DNA from: Cristatella mucedo
Lineage: Eukaryota; Bryozoa; Phylactolaemata; Cristatellidae
Direction of reading: 5' to 3'
Length of the DNA: 64,000 bases
Assembly: GCA_009760855.2 (NCBI GenBank)
Contig: WPIO01000001.1
Coordinates: 22,552,001 to 22,616,000 of the forward strand
The translations under genes were made by a program, and so were the position numbers. Shown piece after piece: positions 18,533 to 30,329 of the stretch; within the stretch, counting starts at the first letter, position 1; each line of letters opens with the position of its first letter. The notes under the pieces are model-generated. The model saw only the letters and a list, made by a program, of their open reading frames with translations, ran no database searches and had not been told where the DNA came from.

Positions 18533-21500
18533 ATGAGCTTATTATCACGCGCTCTCTCGATCTCGCGTGCCTCCAGCAGTCGTAATGCCGTGCAACTGCT
18601 ACTTCGCCGCGGGTGCCTCGTTGAAGTCAACCAAGTGTCCCCGATTGACCCTGACAGCGGTAACAGGGAGTCGCTGCGAATGGTCAGCTTAGATGTCTCA
18701 CCGACGTCATTCAATCTAAATGACGGCGAAGAGTCTAAAGGGGAGAAGCGCATTTTACAAAGGGCCGTTTCACGCATTCCCATCCGCAGCTACAATCTTG
18801 CGCCGTTTCTGAGCACGTCGCCTACGCTGCAGAAACTTGTGTCTTTGGGGGTATCGCTGGCGCAAGTTGAGAAGTTTCCGGCGGCCTCGGAAGCTTTGCT
18901 CAAGCTGGACTATGAGCGGGACATACAGTGCCGAGTTCTCTTCCTGAGCGGCCTAGGCATCTCAGACGTGGGTCACGTTATCAACAAAAGCCCGCTTTTG
19001 CTGCTGGAAGACCTAGACGACTTGAAAGTCCGCGTCAACTACTTGAGGTATCGTCGTTTTAACGAGGCCTCGATAGAAAGAATAATTTGCCGCTGCCCTG
19101 ACCTGCTGTGCGAGAGCGTGCCCCGCCTAGACGCCGCCCTCGGTCGACTACAGAAGGAGTTTTGCCTGTCGGGTACGATGTTCGCTCCTTAAGCTCGCCT
19201 GCTTGCTCGCAATCTGCGCGCGCACTTTGCGTCGGTGCGATGTTGCTTGCTTCGAGTGCTCCATGTTGGCCACTTTCATGCCGACACCAGCAGCCGCGTC
19301 CCTTGGTCACTAGGTGCCGACGTTAGGGTCGTCATTACCAAGCACCCCTCGCTTATTCTCTTCGACTGGACATTTTTGACCGTAAGTGCTGTGGATTTTT
19401 TATTTGCTTTTGCTGTGATGTTGCCAATAGTGCATGCAATGCGAACCCTTGTTATTTGCTAGGCAGCAAAAGTGGAGCTGCGGGAATTCCTTGGGTTCAG
19501 CCCAGCGCAATTGAAAATGTTGATAGTCGACCAGCCGAAGCTCCTCACTACAGGTTGGTGAATCAGGCCTGCTTTTATTTCTTTTCCATGCTGCCGTTTT
19601 CTGGGCTGCTGTGTTTTAGGCTGTGACAAGTAGTGTCGTAGAGCTGCTGTGCTTGTACCTCCCTTTTGTGCTTAATCTTGCCCGTGACGCTAGCAATTTT
19701 TTCCCGCAGTGCTATACGTGCGAATTAAGTAAATGATGAACGAATTGGTTTGGTTTCGATGTTTGCTAGTATCTAAACGTGTAGGCTTGATGGAAATAAA
19801 GATACTTATTGAGTAAGTTGTCATTTGCTTCAAAGATGAGCTAAAACAGATACTGCAATGTTGTGTCCGTTATAATAATGCATTTGTGTAGCACCCTCAG
19901 AGAACTTGATAGAGGGTTATGCAGTGTCTATTAGCCATCATGCTAGAGTTAGCACACGTATTTGAGCCAAATGCATAGAAAATAAATGGTCCTATCTGTA
20001 TGCATAAATATTGCCCTCCTAGAATGGCATTTTGGACATGTTCACATGTGACCTAAAGACGTTGCAGCACTTGGGCATCGTGTGGAATCAGTTTGTGTGA
20101 ACTGAATACGTTTTTTTATGTTAGGTTAGAGTTGTATGAGATATAGATATGCAGGTAGGACCAAAGGGAGATTCAAAGACAGGAGAAGGACAACTTCATG
20201 ATAGATCACCCACTGCACAGACTCCCTTGTTGGACTGCTGGCTTCCGATCTGGCTCGTCTTGTCGGTTTGTACTCCAGCGATCCCCTCCTAAACTCGTGC
20301 TTGTGATTGCATGTAGCACCCACTCTCCCCTGTTGCTACTGCTCGACATTGCAAAGCAGCCATATCAGTCTACTGCATTTCTTGCTCGCGGAAAAACATA
20401 ATGTAAAGTATATATGTCGCATGTAACGTTGACAGTAATGATGCCTTATCTGAGATTCACCAAAATTGAGCAGTAATATACAGTCAGGTAGGACATCGTG
20501 AAAGCAGCTTGGTCATAGGGTTATTGCAGCCTCTCATTGTGCTCCTAAGAATTTTCATTCTCTCACTTGGTAATCCGATGTTTGTGCAGTGGTATGGTAA
20601 TTGCAAATTTATTCTGAGACTTTTTCAAAAATCGTTGCTTATTCTCAAGGCTCTAAGTATTTACTAAAAATCAGCAGCCTCGTCGTCGGACCAGAGGCCT
20701 GTTAGCCTGCTGATAAATAAAGCTGTCGCCCAGCAGTCATGGAGCAAAGGAATGCCCCGTTATTCGGCCTAGAATGCCAATATTGCAGGCCTGTTGATCC
20801 AAACTTCTGGTCTATAACGCTAGGAATGTGATGCATGTGTTCTGACCTGATTTGTCCCCTTGGTAAGATGCTAGCCTTCAACGGCCAAGGTCGTCGGCTC
20901 GAGCCTTGCTATATAAAGTGTATATAAATTGCCTGGAATGAAATTAGGTTCTCTTATGGCGGTATGCAAATGATTTTTATATATTTTTGTATGGATTTTT
21001 ATATTTATTTTTTGTTTTTATATTTTGTTATATTTGTTTATGTATTCTTTAGCTGCTTGCGGTGACTGCCCAAGCATGATCAAACTGGCTGTCATCTCAT
21101 ACTGCAGCCACTTTCAGCTGATGGTCCATGCAGCTTGGCGTCTTGTTCTGATAGCCTAGGCAGTGGCTATTGACCATGGAGCCCTTTCAAGTGTACTTAG
21201 CCAGATTATAGAGGGCACAGCCGTTGCTTAGTCCAAGTTCATTAGCAATCTTCGAAGGGAACAACTAGGTTTTCAACATCATGCACACTCACGCTAAAAT
21301 AATTCATATGTTGATGTTCTTCAAGGCTTGATTCCAAAGTGGCGCCAAGATTTAAAAAATGTAGCTTTATGCACTGAAATTGGTTTTCCTAATCGCAACC
21401 AAGCCTTGATGTCTTCACTTTTACTGTGATCCATCGTGTGTATTGCTACGGATGAGCAGTTTAGTACCTTTCTTGAATGGCTATGGTATGACATTTAGCT

Positions 21501-24500
21501 GTTGAACTGTTCTTCATTTATTAAGCACAGGTAGTTTACAGGCGTGTTAATGCATGCATTGTCATGATCTCTTAGCTGAAACGTGCGTAATCGTATTGGG
21601 TTTAAATTGTGCTGTAGTAAGTGACGAATTTCTGTTAATCATATATAATAAATAAATAAATACTAGCTGATTTAACAGCCTCTTTTTGCATAGCGACAGA
21701 AGAGCCTTTACGGCTATCACCACCGCTTGCAGTGGCGATAAAGGATCGCCCACCACAGGACTCGAACCCACGACCTCGGGGCCGAGGTCGTGAAAAGCAA
21801 CCGCCTTACCTAGTGAGCCATTACGGCTCACATATATGTACATAGCTCCATAAAAGCTGGGGCGACTTGGCATAAGTGGTAGCAGTGCTAAAACAAAAAC
21901 TAAAGCCGAAAACGAGAAATGACATAGTGGCCATTTTGAAGCATCATATTTAGATGGTGCCTTTAATTTTGGTTGCTTTTGCATATATCTTTGCTCTATT
22001 TTTTCAAGTTACTGGTTGATTTATTGGATAGTTACCGTATTTTTGCGATTATAAGTCGCACCTAAGTATCAGTAGCACCCTAAATTTATGGACACACTTT
22101 TTGAAAAAAGTTTTTATTGAAAAATATTATTGAATATATAGCATATAATTTGACTTTTTTATTAATATAAGTGCTTTAATCATCACAGTTAGCAAGTAAC
22201 TCATCGTCAATATAACTGCTGACATCTTCACGATCCTCTGCAACATTGTCAATGTCTGAATCGTCACTTTCACTGTATGCAGTGACTGACACTGACTTGC
22301 AGTGTATAAGTCGCAGGTTTTTTCTAACCAAAATTGGAAAAAGTGTCACTTATACTCGTAAAAATACTATATATATTTGCTTTATTTTTTGCAAGTTATT
22401 AGTTGATATATTTTACAGTTCCCTTGCTTCACATCGCTTCAGTATGCATGTAATTTACTCGGTCACCTTAGAGACCCTGCACCTATAAATATTTAGTCCG
22501 GCTGGAATAACAGTTGGCCCAGAGCACAGCTGTAGCACAAATGAATTTGGAAGACTGCACCTCCATCGGTTTAGGTCCTGAGGCTGTAGCATTTAGCTTC
22601 ATGGACCTAAGATGCATGTAGTCTTATGCGAGTTAGCTAGCTGTGTGTGCTGCTTTTTAATGTCCAAAAGAAATGTCGTGGAGTTAAGTATGTGCAACCA
22701 GTGCAGATCTTCCTGCAAATCATTATTGGTTTGAACTCGGTTCTCTTAAACGAGCTGAAAACACCCTCGTCGTTTCGGGTATTGTTTTCAAGTATTTCTA
22801 TGGCAAACTCACACCAACAAGAGCATTGCAGTAGTCTATTTTGGAAGCTGACTAGTGACGGAACAAAATCCAGTCGGCCCATCATCATGCTCTTATACGT
22901 GACCGCATCAGCTCCACAGTCAAGTCTGCCTTCTTTCAACTACATAACATTGCTGAAAATTGGGGTTGTTTAGACAGGGATATCACATCTTCGTTGGTCC
23001 ATGCATTTGTGACATCCCCTTTTGACTTCTGTACCTCACTACTTGGTGGTCTACTGGCCAATGCAATAAGGCACTTACAGCTTGTGCAAACGTCTGCAGT
23101 TAGGCTTGTCTGACGTGAGGGTTGCATTTGCCAGCTACATCACACCTTATTCTCGCCGACCTGCACTGGCTCCTAGTCATGCAACGCATCGACTTCAAGG
23201 TTCTCTTACTCACTTGGTTGACCCCTTCGTTCTTTGGCTCCAGCCTACCTATCAGATCTACTCTCCCACCAGGCTAAGCATCATACCACTCGCTTTTCGG
23301 AACCTAATCGCTTGCCTATACCTCTATACCTCAAATCTGTTGGAGACCGTGCTTTTAGTTCGTATGCTCCCGACCTGCATTACGACATCTCCTGACTTGA
23401 CCACATTAAAAAAAAATTAAAACGCATCTATTTATCACAGCATTTAGTGGGTCCCTGTGATTTGTCTTTTTTGCATGCTTATACATACTGACCCTGCGCA
23501 TGCTGCCACTAACCATGCTTGCATGCTGACCCTGTGCATGTCCACCCTAACCATGTTATTCTTGCAGTTTATTGAGCATGCTACCACTAACCACACGATC
23601 GTGCTTCTTTGCAGCAAATGTAAAGTGCCTAGAAAGAGATTGAGTTCTCTGAGAGGTGCTATATCAAGTGTATAATTTTAATAATAATTATTATTATTAC
23701 ACCTAATAATAATTTGTCTAGGTGTTATTTGATACCCCTGATCATTAAGTCTGTCTTTAATGTCCATCTCGCCTGGCATCACTGCTATTTCATTTGAGAG
23801 GGTTCGGTCCTATCATAGGAAGAGATCTAAGAGCATATATGCCAACGGCCAGCAGTTATTCAGTGAGCCTTTTAAGTAATAAGTACCCCATTGATGTGTT
23901 CTAGGTCCCATCCTTTAACAATTTACACTCACCTGCTTGCTGATTTGATTGCTAAAGCTTATTGTTCTATGGAAATTACATTCAGATGTAAAAATGTAAG
24001 GATAAAATATAATTCATTTGCATAGCACCCTGAGAGAACTTAATCTCTGTTCAAGTCCTTTACATATGCCGCTGGGCTCGAGCTCACGACCTCTGCCAGC
24101 AAATGCATTCACCTTGGCCTCAGTCGTTAAAGGCAAGCACCTTAACCCCTGCTCCAAACCAGAGTGGCATGTAGCTGTGCTTTGACCATTCCTAGCCTTC
24201 TAGCACGACAGATTCTTTCAAGTCATACAGATTGAAGTACTGACATTTGACCTTGAATGGCAGCATTCATAAATTGGAAAACGTACTCATTGGTTGAGCC
24301 AGCATTTTCCTTCAGCCTCCGAATGGATTGTCTTGTTCGAAATTTGCCTTTCTCAAGGTTATTACTGTTGGCATTTGCCAACATTCGGGAGTGCTTAGGT
24401 AAGAGTACCACAGCAGATTTAGCCCATGCATTTGTTATTCCACTTGCAGATAGTGTAAAACTCAGCAGCATGCTGGCTTATTGCAAATATTGCAGCTGCT

Positions 24501-25459
24501 GCATATAATAATAATAATAATACATTGTACATTGGAATAGTGCCCTCAGAGAACTTAATCTCTTTTTAGGCACTTTACAGAAACCACTTCTATCCTGCTT
24601 GCACTGACTCCCCATCAAGAAGTCGGCCGACTTCAATATCCTGTCACACACTTTCGGGTTCCTTGTCTTGCTTTCGCACACCTGGCAGCTACGTACTCCT
24701 CTGCTTTCAGCTCATATCACGGCTGCACATCTGATGGCAGACGTTTCACTGAGACTCGAAGCAACCTCAAACAAGTTCTTACGAGACCGTGCCATTATTA
24801 GTTATACATACCTCTTAGGCTTTTGAACTCACGATCAGATGGCATTGCGACACTCCCTGACTTTTTGCAAGCAAACCTACAATTTTACCTGTTCCCGACA
24901 GCAGTTGCTTTGTCCGTGTGCATCCTCATGTATGTGTGCGCAAGTTGTCCATTTCATTAACAGTTGATTTGCTTCCTTTCGAGCCTATGCGAAGTGCCTT
25001 GAGATTTAGTTCTCTCTAGATACTATACGAATGCCAGTTGTTAATATTACTGTTTCTTGCTTGCAACAGTAGCAACACCTGCAAGCAATCCAAGCAGTCC
25101 ACGATAAAGACCACATTCCTTGCCTCCTTGTTAACAGTTGCTCCTACTGGCTGATGGTGTTGCTTTTACGGTACGTTGCAGCTCAGTATCACCTACGAAA
25201 TAGATTTGATTATCTGCATAACACCATGGGCATCACACATGAAGACATCGTAGCGTGGCCAAGCATCTTGCGGGCTCGCGAACATGTAGTCAAGCAGCGG
25301 CACTTGTTTCTGGCTGCACTTGGTCGTGCTCAGTATGATTGCAAGAAACCGAACTTCGTTTCCCTAAAGGAACTAGTGTCCTTACCGTTGCCCGAGTTCT
25401 GTCTTCGGTTAGCCAAAACAGATGTGCCCACCTATAATGACTTCTTGAAAACTTTGTAA
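18533..25459 (+). CDS. MTERF3: MTERF3, mitochondrial transcription termination factor 3 (4 exons)
   Basis: Exons are 18533-19172, 19314-19381, 19463-19553 and 25182-25459; introns are 141, 81 and 5628 bp, all GT-AG, with phases 1, 0 and 1 that join without a break. The product is 358 residues. The start ATG gives an Arg/Ser/Leu-rich, acid-free N-terminus (MSLLSRALSISRASSSRNAV) typical of a mitochondrial import signal. LQKLVSLGVSLAQVEKFPAA starts the helical mTERF repeat region. Later repeats carry the Pro-containing signature in KHPSLILFDW, QPKLLTT and WPSILRAREHV. The C-terminus RHLFLAALGRAQYD...DFLKTL is nearly the same as in vertebrate MTERF3. The family works in mitochondria, where it binds mtDNA near the promoter region and is needed for mitoribosome assembly. 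The product is somewhat shorter than human MTERF3 because of the N-terminal region. No frameshift or stop is present. Confidence 0.95.
19870..19930 (-). mobile_element. L2-A 3' tail fragment in MTERF3 intron 3
   Basis: TAATAATGCATTTGTGTAGC, then ACCCTCAGAGAACTTGATAG: the reverse complement of the L2-A or SINE-A terminal hairpin. No ORF part is present. Confidence 0.6.
20835..20985 (+). mobile_element. SINE-A copy in MTERF3 intron 3
   Basis: A diverged head (TTGGTAAGATGCTAGCCTTC), a B-box-like GTCGGCTCGAGCC near 20893, and a tail TTAGGTTCTCTTATGGCGGT followed by ATGCAAATGA. Confidence 0.6.
21660..21835 (-). mobile_element. SINE-B copy in MTERF3 intron 3
   Basis: On the minus strand: ATGGCTCACTAGGTAAGGCG (A box), a B box GGGTTCGAGTCC near 21770-21760, then GCAAGCGGTGGTGATAGCCG and a terminal GAGGCTGTTAAATCAGCTA. 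The anticodon-like arm carries an extra perfect inverted repeat, CACGACCTCGG / CCGAGGTCGTG. Confidence 0.85.
22035..22367 (-). mobile_element. pogo/Tc1-mariner-type MITE with transposase C-terminus relic
   Basis: The element is flanked by TA on both sides (22033-22034 and 22368-22369). Its ends are inverted: CGTATTTTTGCGATTATAAG at the left and, reverse-complemented, GTATTTTTACGAGTATAAGT at the right, with GTCGCAC/GTGACAC just inside. Between them the minus strand still encodes an acidic protein tail, ESDDSDIDNVAEDREDVSSY then IDDELLANCDD and a stop at 22178-22176, the kind of C-terminus seen in pogo-like transposases. The transposase core is deleted. The ATTATAAGTCGCACC end is a familiar one in animal genomes. 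Confidence 0.75.
22371..22844. other. Unassigned intronic DNA
   Basis: No repeat or exon recognised. The frame at 22637-22973 overlaps the following LINE. Confidence 0.3.
22845..23700 (+). mobile_element. L2-A LINE, 5'-truncated, in MTERF3 intron 3
   Basis: The fragment reads, across frames, the segment before the C-terminal block (FFQLHNIA-type, SLVHAFVTSPFDFC), then RLQLVQTSAVRLV, LLVMQRIDFKVL, and ends with the UTR, GAAAGAGATTGAGTTCTCTG and an AT-rich (ATT)n tail at 23670-23700. It is in the same direction as the gene. Confidence 0.85.
24005..24175 (-). mobile_element. SINE-A copy in MTERF3 intron 3
   Basis: Reverse complement shows the head GGGGTTAAGGTGC...GGCCAAGGTGAATGC, the B-box-like GGGCTCGAGC near 24080, then AAGGACTTGAACAGAGATTA and AGTTCTCTCAGGGTGCTATG at the end. 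Confidence 0.7.
24176..25060 (+). mobile_element. Old, diverged L2-like LINE with nested L2-A tail
   Basis: The fragments read TTADLAHAFVIPLADSVKLS near 24405-24470 and, after an interruption, PIKKSADFNILSHTFG (24600-24660), then an ETRSNLKQVLTRPCHY-like stretch. These are the L2 C-terminal blocks (DFCNSLL...LPVKQRIDFK...) in a much more divergent copy. The interruption at 24505-24585 is a minus-strand L2-A tail. The 3' end near 25005-25035 again shows TTTAGTTCTCTCTAGATACT. Confidence 0.55.
24505..24585 (-). mobile_element. L2-A 3' tail nested in the older LINE
   Basis: (ATA)n followed by GTGCCCTCAGAGAACTTAAT and CTCTTTTTAGGCACTTTACA, reverse complement of the L2-A end. Confidence 0.7.
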
Positions 25460-25852
25460 ATACAGAACTGTTGTTGTAGGTTGTTGTTTGTAACTTCTGA
25501 ACTTGCTACTATTGACCTTTGATGGGATTGTTTAGCTTGTTGTGAATGTACTTTTGCACCATCGTTTAAGCTTGGAAGCCTGTGTGCAACAAAGATTGAG
25601 TCTGGTCTCATATTTACCCTCATATATTTGAGGTAGTGCTCAAACCCAGTATGCACTTAAGGCGACTTAAGATTTAGCTCCCTAAGATTATTACTAATAG
25701 TAAGATATTTATAGTGTGCTCCAAGAGTGATACATTTCTTGCTATGCACTTTACTTGGGCTGGAAAGGAAGTGTGTCAATAAGTTTGTGATCACATTCAC
25801 AATGTCAGCCTGAATAATAAGCCTGCGAAGGACTTTTCTTAATTAGTATATC

Positions 25853-25858
25853 AATAAA
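25853..25858 (+). promoter_or_regulatory. Possible MTERF3 poly(A) signal
   Basis: AATAAA lies 394 bp after the MTERF3 stop codon and before the next repeat. I see no closer canonical hexamer. Confidence 0.35.
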
Positions 25859-25924
25859 TTCTCGAATCCTGTGTGAAATAGCTGGAGTTATAGCTTCAGG
25901 GATCATCGGGGGATGGCCGTCAGT

Positions 25925-26420
25925 CGGCAGTTAGTTACAGGCTTTAGAGCATACCAACTGAAGGCATGCTTCTAAAGGATTTGAGGGACATCTACTCTCC
26001 AACTGCCGACTATGGCACATATTTTTCAGCGGTCCTGAACTGCTACTTCTATGCTACTCGCTACCTCAACTGCTCTCCTGACTCTGCTATGCTTCCCACT
26101 TTCTCTTTGTTGCGTGAGACGAAGTCTGTTGGCTACCGAATGCGTACCGAAAGCCGCTTAGGCTGTGAGTGCGCTATACAAAACTCTCCTGCGTAACACC
26201 CACATGATCTTTATGACTTTGTGGAGTTACTGACGGAGATACACACACTTATATGCACAGCTCAACTAATTAAGTATAGAGCCAGTGGTATCCTAATTAA
26301 TACAGCTATCCTTGCTAGGAAGTATTTCTGATTGGTAAGCTTCAGCAGGAGACTATAAAGGGACCCAAGAGTGAATCTTAAGTCAATAGCTGCTCAATGG
26401 TCGCCGTTTGCAGATATGTG
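25925..26420. mobile_element. L2-A remnant (minus) interrupted by an L2-B 3' end (plus)
   Basis: 25925-25990 (CAGTTAGTTACAGGCTTTAG...AAGGATTTGAGG) and 26340-26410 (AGACTATAAAGGGACCCAAG...CTTAAGTCAATAG) match successive parts of minus-strand L2-A. Between them, from about 25992, lies plus-strand L2-B: CCGACTATGGCACATA, then TGACTCTGCTATGCTTCC, ACGAAGTCTGTTGGCTACCG and a GATACACACAC end near 26245. A 76-codon frame at 25966-26196 is part of L2-B. Confidence 0.6.
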
Positions 26421-26435
26421 GAGTATATTGTGGTA

Positions 26436-26545
26436 TAATAATAATGCACTTGATAATAATTCGCTTGATAAAGCACCCTCAGAGAACTCAAATCTCTTTC
26501 TAGGCGCTTTACATCTGCTGCAAAGGAAACGCGAGTGAGTGGTAA
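26436..26545 (-). mobile_element. L2-A 3' end
   Basis: TAATAATAATGCACTTGATA, then AAAGCACCCTCAGAGAACTC, then TCTTTCTAGGCGCTTTACAT. Only the end of the element is present. Confidence 0.8.
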
Positions 26546-27160
26546 CAGCATGTCAAAGATCAGTTGAGAGTCAAAGGTTTTTGCTGAAGATTATGTAACT
26601 CAGTTCCATAAAAACGTGCCCTCAGTTGGTTCCCTATCAGTCCACGGGTCCTGAGGCGGAGGTGCACGAGCCGCAAGTCTAGTCTCTGGCTGTTGCTGCT
26701 GGCTGCTCCTCGTTCTCGTCCTGCTTCTGCACAATCTAATTATCTGCACAACAGACAGGCCGCGATCGTCCTGGGATGCCGGTTCGGTCAGAGTGATGGC
26801 CCTATCGAGGTGAGGAGCAGTGCGGTCAATCGGGTCGAAACTCCGTTCGCTGCCTCAATCTACAGCTCATGACTGGACGACCAGCAGTAGCCTCTCGCTT
26901 CTGACGGGAGGTTGCTGTATGCCAATAATAGTAGTTCCTGGTCGTCAGTCATTCTACACCCAGTGGTGCAGTACAGGAGCATTAAAAAAAACTACTAAAG
27001 CTCACTCCCTGTGGATTCTCTTTGCTGAGTCATAGTAGAATTACACGTCACTCCCGGAAGTACGGGCCGCCATCTAGCCACGTGACGGACGGAAGAACGA
27101 ACTAAATTTGTCGCTTTAATTATTAGAGAAGCATGTACATTTTTAGTTATTTAAAAAAAA
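26546..27160. other. Unassigned DNA
   Basis: No repeat identity or convincing ORF. CACGTGAC with flanking GGCCGCCATC near 27065-27090 could be part of a promoter or a terminal repeat, without further support. Confidence 0.3.
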
Positions 27161-27161
27161 T

Positions 27162-27335
27162 TATAGCTGATTTAACAGCTTTTGTATGGCCACAGATGAG
27201 CTTTTACGGCTATCACCTCCGCTTGCAGTGGCATTAAAAGATACCCCACTGAAGGATTCAAACCCACGATCTCGGGACCAAGGTCGTGAAATGAAATCGC
27301 CTTATCTAGTACGCCGCCACGTCTCACTAATGGAA
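27162..27335 (-). mobile_element. SINE-B copy
   Basis: Reverse of the SINE-B body: TAGCTGATTTAACAGCTTTT, GAGCTTTTACGGCTATCACC, a B box region GGATTCAAACCCACGA, then GACCAAGGTCGTGAAATGAA. It ends against the start of the hAT ORF. Confidence 0.8.
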
Positions 27336-30329
27336 AATAAGACACTTGTAGGGGCTTACAACCGTAAGAGAAGGGCTGAAAAGGCCAAAGAGCAAGCAAT
27401 GATAAAGTCTTTCCAAAAATACCTAAGGAAGCAAACATCATCTACTCAATTGCCAGCGAGTCACAGACAAAAATATTGAAGTGGATATTGAAACATTTCT
27501 GTATGAGCAAGATAAAGAAACTACAGTCTCACTTCCAAGTAAAAAAAACAAGTAATAATCAAGACTATGGAGTTCAAGTACTGCAACACGTGGAACCAGA
27601 GTTGAAATAGAGTGACCCTACCTCATGGCCCTCTTATAATATTGGAAACATTATTGCACTTCTAGCGCAAAAGAGACCTCAGCAGGTTCATGCCGTGACT
27701 CTCCAAAAGATTTACACGATGGAAGATGTTCTCAGTTCAATTACAAAAGAAGGCAAGCAAATTGGGAAGAGATGTGCTGCCTTTGGTTTAAATATTCTAT
27801 GTCAGATTTAGTATGCTGCTTTTGCTTTCAGCTATTAAGCAAAGAGGCTAGCATTTCGTTTATGCAAGCAATAGGCTGTAAATATTGGAAAAATGTGTCG
27901 GCAATTTTGCCTCACATGAGAAAAGTCCATGCCACATAGAAATTTATAAAGCTTAGAGGTAATTGTAGATGCAGCTTGCAGAAGGCATGGCAATTGGTGA
28001 AACAATTTAACAGAAGATTAAGCAACAAAAAGAATAATGGAAAGGGGAAATAGGTCTTGGAGCGTCGCATTCGCAAGGGTACTTGGAACTCAAAATTTAG
28101 CATTCTCTGAATCAAATGAAAAGGTCTCCGCACCTGGTAATTGAAACTTTCCCAAATTCGTTGAGTTTCTGGCCTTCTTTGATCACCTGACGATGGAACA
28201 CCTGTGGAGAGTTACTGACAAAGAAAATTACAAATATTATTTTGACAAAGACATCCAAAATTAATTACTGCAAACTTTAGCTTCTAAAATAAAGTATCAG
28301 ACTACAAAGGCAGTCAAAATTAGAAAAATACTAATCAGCTACCTGTGACTGTACCCCAGATGTACTGTCACACTGAACAAATGACCATGATTATTCATTT
28401 TATTCACCTAAGGGAAAACGAAGCGATATTCAGAGAGCATAGTCATGGTTACACACAGTTGTTACAAACCACAGGTGCATTCGTGACTGAAGTTCTGCTT
28501 GAGCAGCTCAATAATATGGCGTTGGATAATGGAAATAGGAAAGGGCAAGGGTATGACAATGGCAGTAACATAATGGGTAAGGAAAATGGAGTGGAATACA
28601 CCATGATGATCATAAATACACGTGCCCTCTATGAACCTTGCAGTGCTTACTCCCTTAATCTAGTTGTAAATAATGCAGTGGAGATTGGCTTGTATTCCGT
28701 GAACTTCTTTGCTTTGGTGCAGCAAATGTCCAATTTTTCACAGCATCTACTTGGCGTTAGGAAGTCCTCAAAAGTCCCATCACTGAAGCCTTATCTTAAA
28801 TTATTTAATTATATTATTATATATATTTACTATTATCTTATCTTATTTTATTAAGCCTTAATCTTATGAGAAAACCACTCAATGAAACAAGATGGAAAAG
28901 TAAAATTAAGGTTTTGACATTGCTGAGATGCAACCGAGACAAAGTATACGATGCTCTGATTGAAATACACGAAGATACAAATAAAAAATGGTTTGCTGGA
29001 CCTGTGACGAGATCTGAAGCATAAACACTTGCCAATATAAGAGTAAATATCCCGTTTATGATGTTGCATCTTATCTAGGACAGCATTTTGTTTGAAGTCA
29101 ATTTCACCAGTAAAATTCTACAGGAGACATCATCTGACTCGAGAATGGGAGTACAACAGCTGGAAAACTCTAAAACGTACATCATTACTCTCCTAAGTGG
29201 TGAGAGCTTCCGTAAAGTATTGACGGATGCAATTAAAATTGCTAAAGATTTGGAGATTGAACCCACGTTTAAAGAAAATCAACAATTTAAAAATAGAAGG
29301 CCGTTTGATTATGAAGCACATGATGAGGCTGCACAGGATACCAACGAGAGCTATAAGATTAACTTTTATCATGATGTTTTAGATGCCATTGCAGAATATA
29401 TAATAGAAAGGTTCCATCAGATTCAGCAGCACAGCCCATTATTTGGGTTTGTGCATGATATCTTACAGATTGCCGACGTACCAATAGAGGATCGCCTCAG
29501 TAAGTGAAAGTCTCTGGATGACTCTCTTACTCGTGGAGGAAGCGAGGGTTAAGATGGAGAGGAACTGTGTGGTGAGCTGCATGCCATTGCCAGAAGGTTT
29601 CCCCAGACTGCGAATCACCCAGAGGTTCTGACACTTTCTATTGCAGCCTAAATTATTTGACATTTTGCCTAATTTTCTATTGGCATTCACAATTGTCAAT
29701 TTCAATGACCAATTGAGAAATGAGTTCTTCAAAACTAAACACAATAAAAAATTATCTTCGTTCAAAAATGTGCCAAAAAATACTGGTCAGCTTGCTAACT
29801 GTAGTTTGTGCGTTTGGGCTCGCAGCGCGATGGTCCATGACCGTTCTTTCCTGTGAACCTGCGTTTCCACTGCCCCTCATGTCCAGGCAGTGACTCACTC
29901 TCATAAAACCATTTCGCAATTCACCATCATGACCCATAATTCTGAGGTTATAAACGCCATCGATCCATACAATAATATCAGGGCAATAAAACAATCACAT
30001 AACCATTTTATTGAATCTGATTTAGCATCTTCTCTCGGCATTAAAGAAATGTTCGGTGGGTTTTCCAAAGAAAAGGCAAAGAAAGCCAAGTTTTGATTAT
30101 TATTTTATTATTATTATTATTTTGAATATCAATTGCACGAAAATTCTATGTATTATAGCATCCACGCGTGTAATGTACGTTTGTGAGTCTTTATGGTTAT
30201 GCACTTCTTTACACCTTGCAAGTAGGATTTTATTTCCTGATGAGTGAGGGTGGGGGAGGACGTGAATGGGAAGGGGCGCCAGATATCTGATCAGCCTAGG
30301 GCACCTGCCCAGTCTTGCACCGGCCCTGC
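27331..30329 (+). pseudogene. hAT transposon, ZMYM-like, nearly full-length but broken (copy 2)
   Basis: An ATG frame MENKTLVGAYNRKRRAEKAK (from 27331) opens the protein. Decayed sequence follows, with a TTF-type zinc finger region, then FPKFVEF and MEHLWRVTDKENYKYY. The best open part, 28345-28854, has the catalytic region with TEQMTMIIHFIHL, GAFVTEVLLEQLNNM, and the second catalytic Asp in GQGYDNGSN (28555-28557). PCSAYSLNLVV shows a His-to-Tyr change in the conserved PCSAHSLNL motif. ETRWKS follows a ~60 bp AT-rich insertion at 28800-28860. 29088-29507 is the alpha-helical insertion domain and start of the dimerisation region; ELHAIARRFPQTANHPEVL reads near 29570-29630. A last frame ends at 30094-30096. 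GGGGCGCC and an end resembling TGCACCGGCCCTG at 30317-30329 look like the right terminal inverted repeat. No matching left end is visible beside the SINE-B. Confidence 0.8.
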
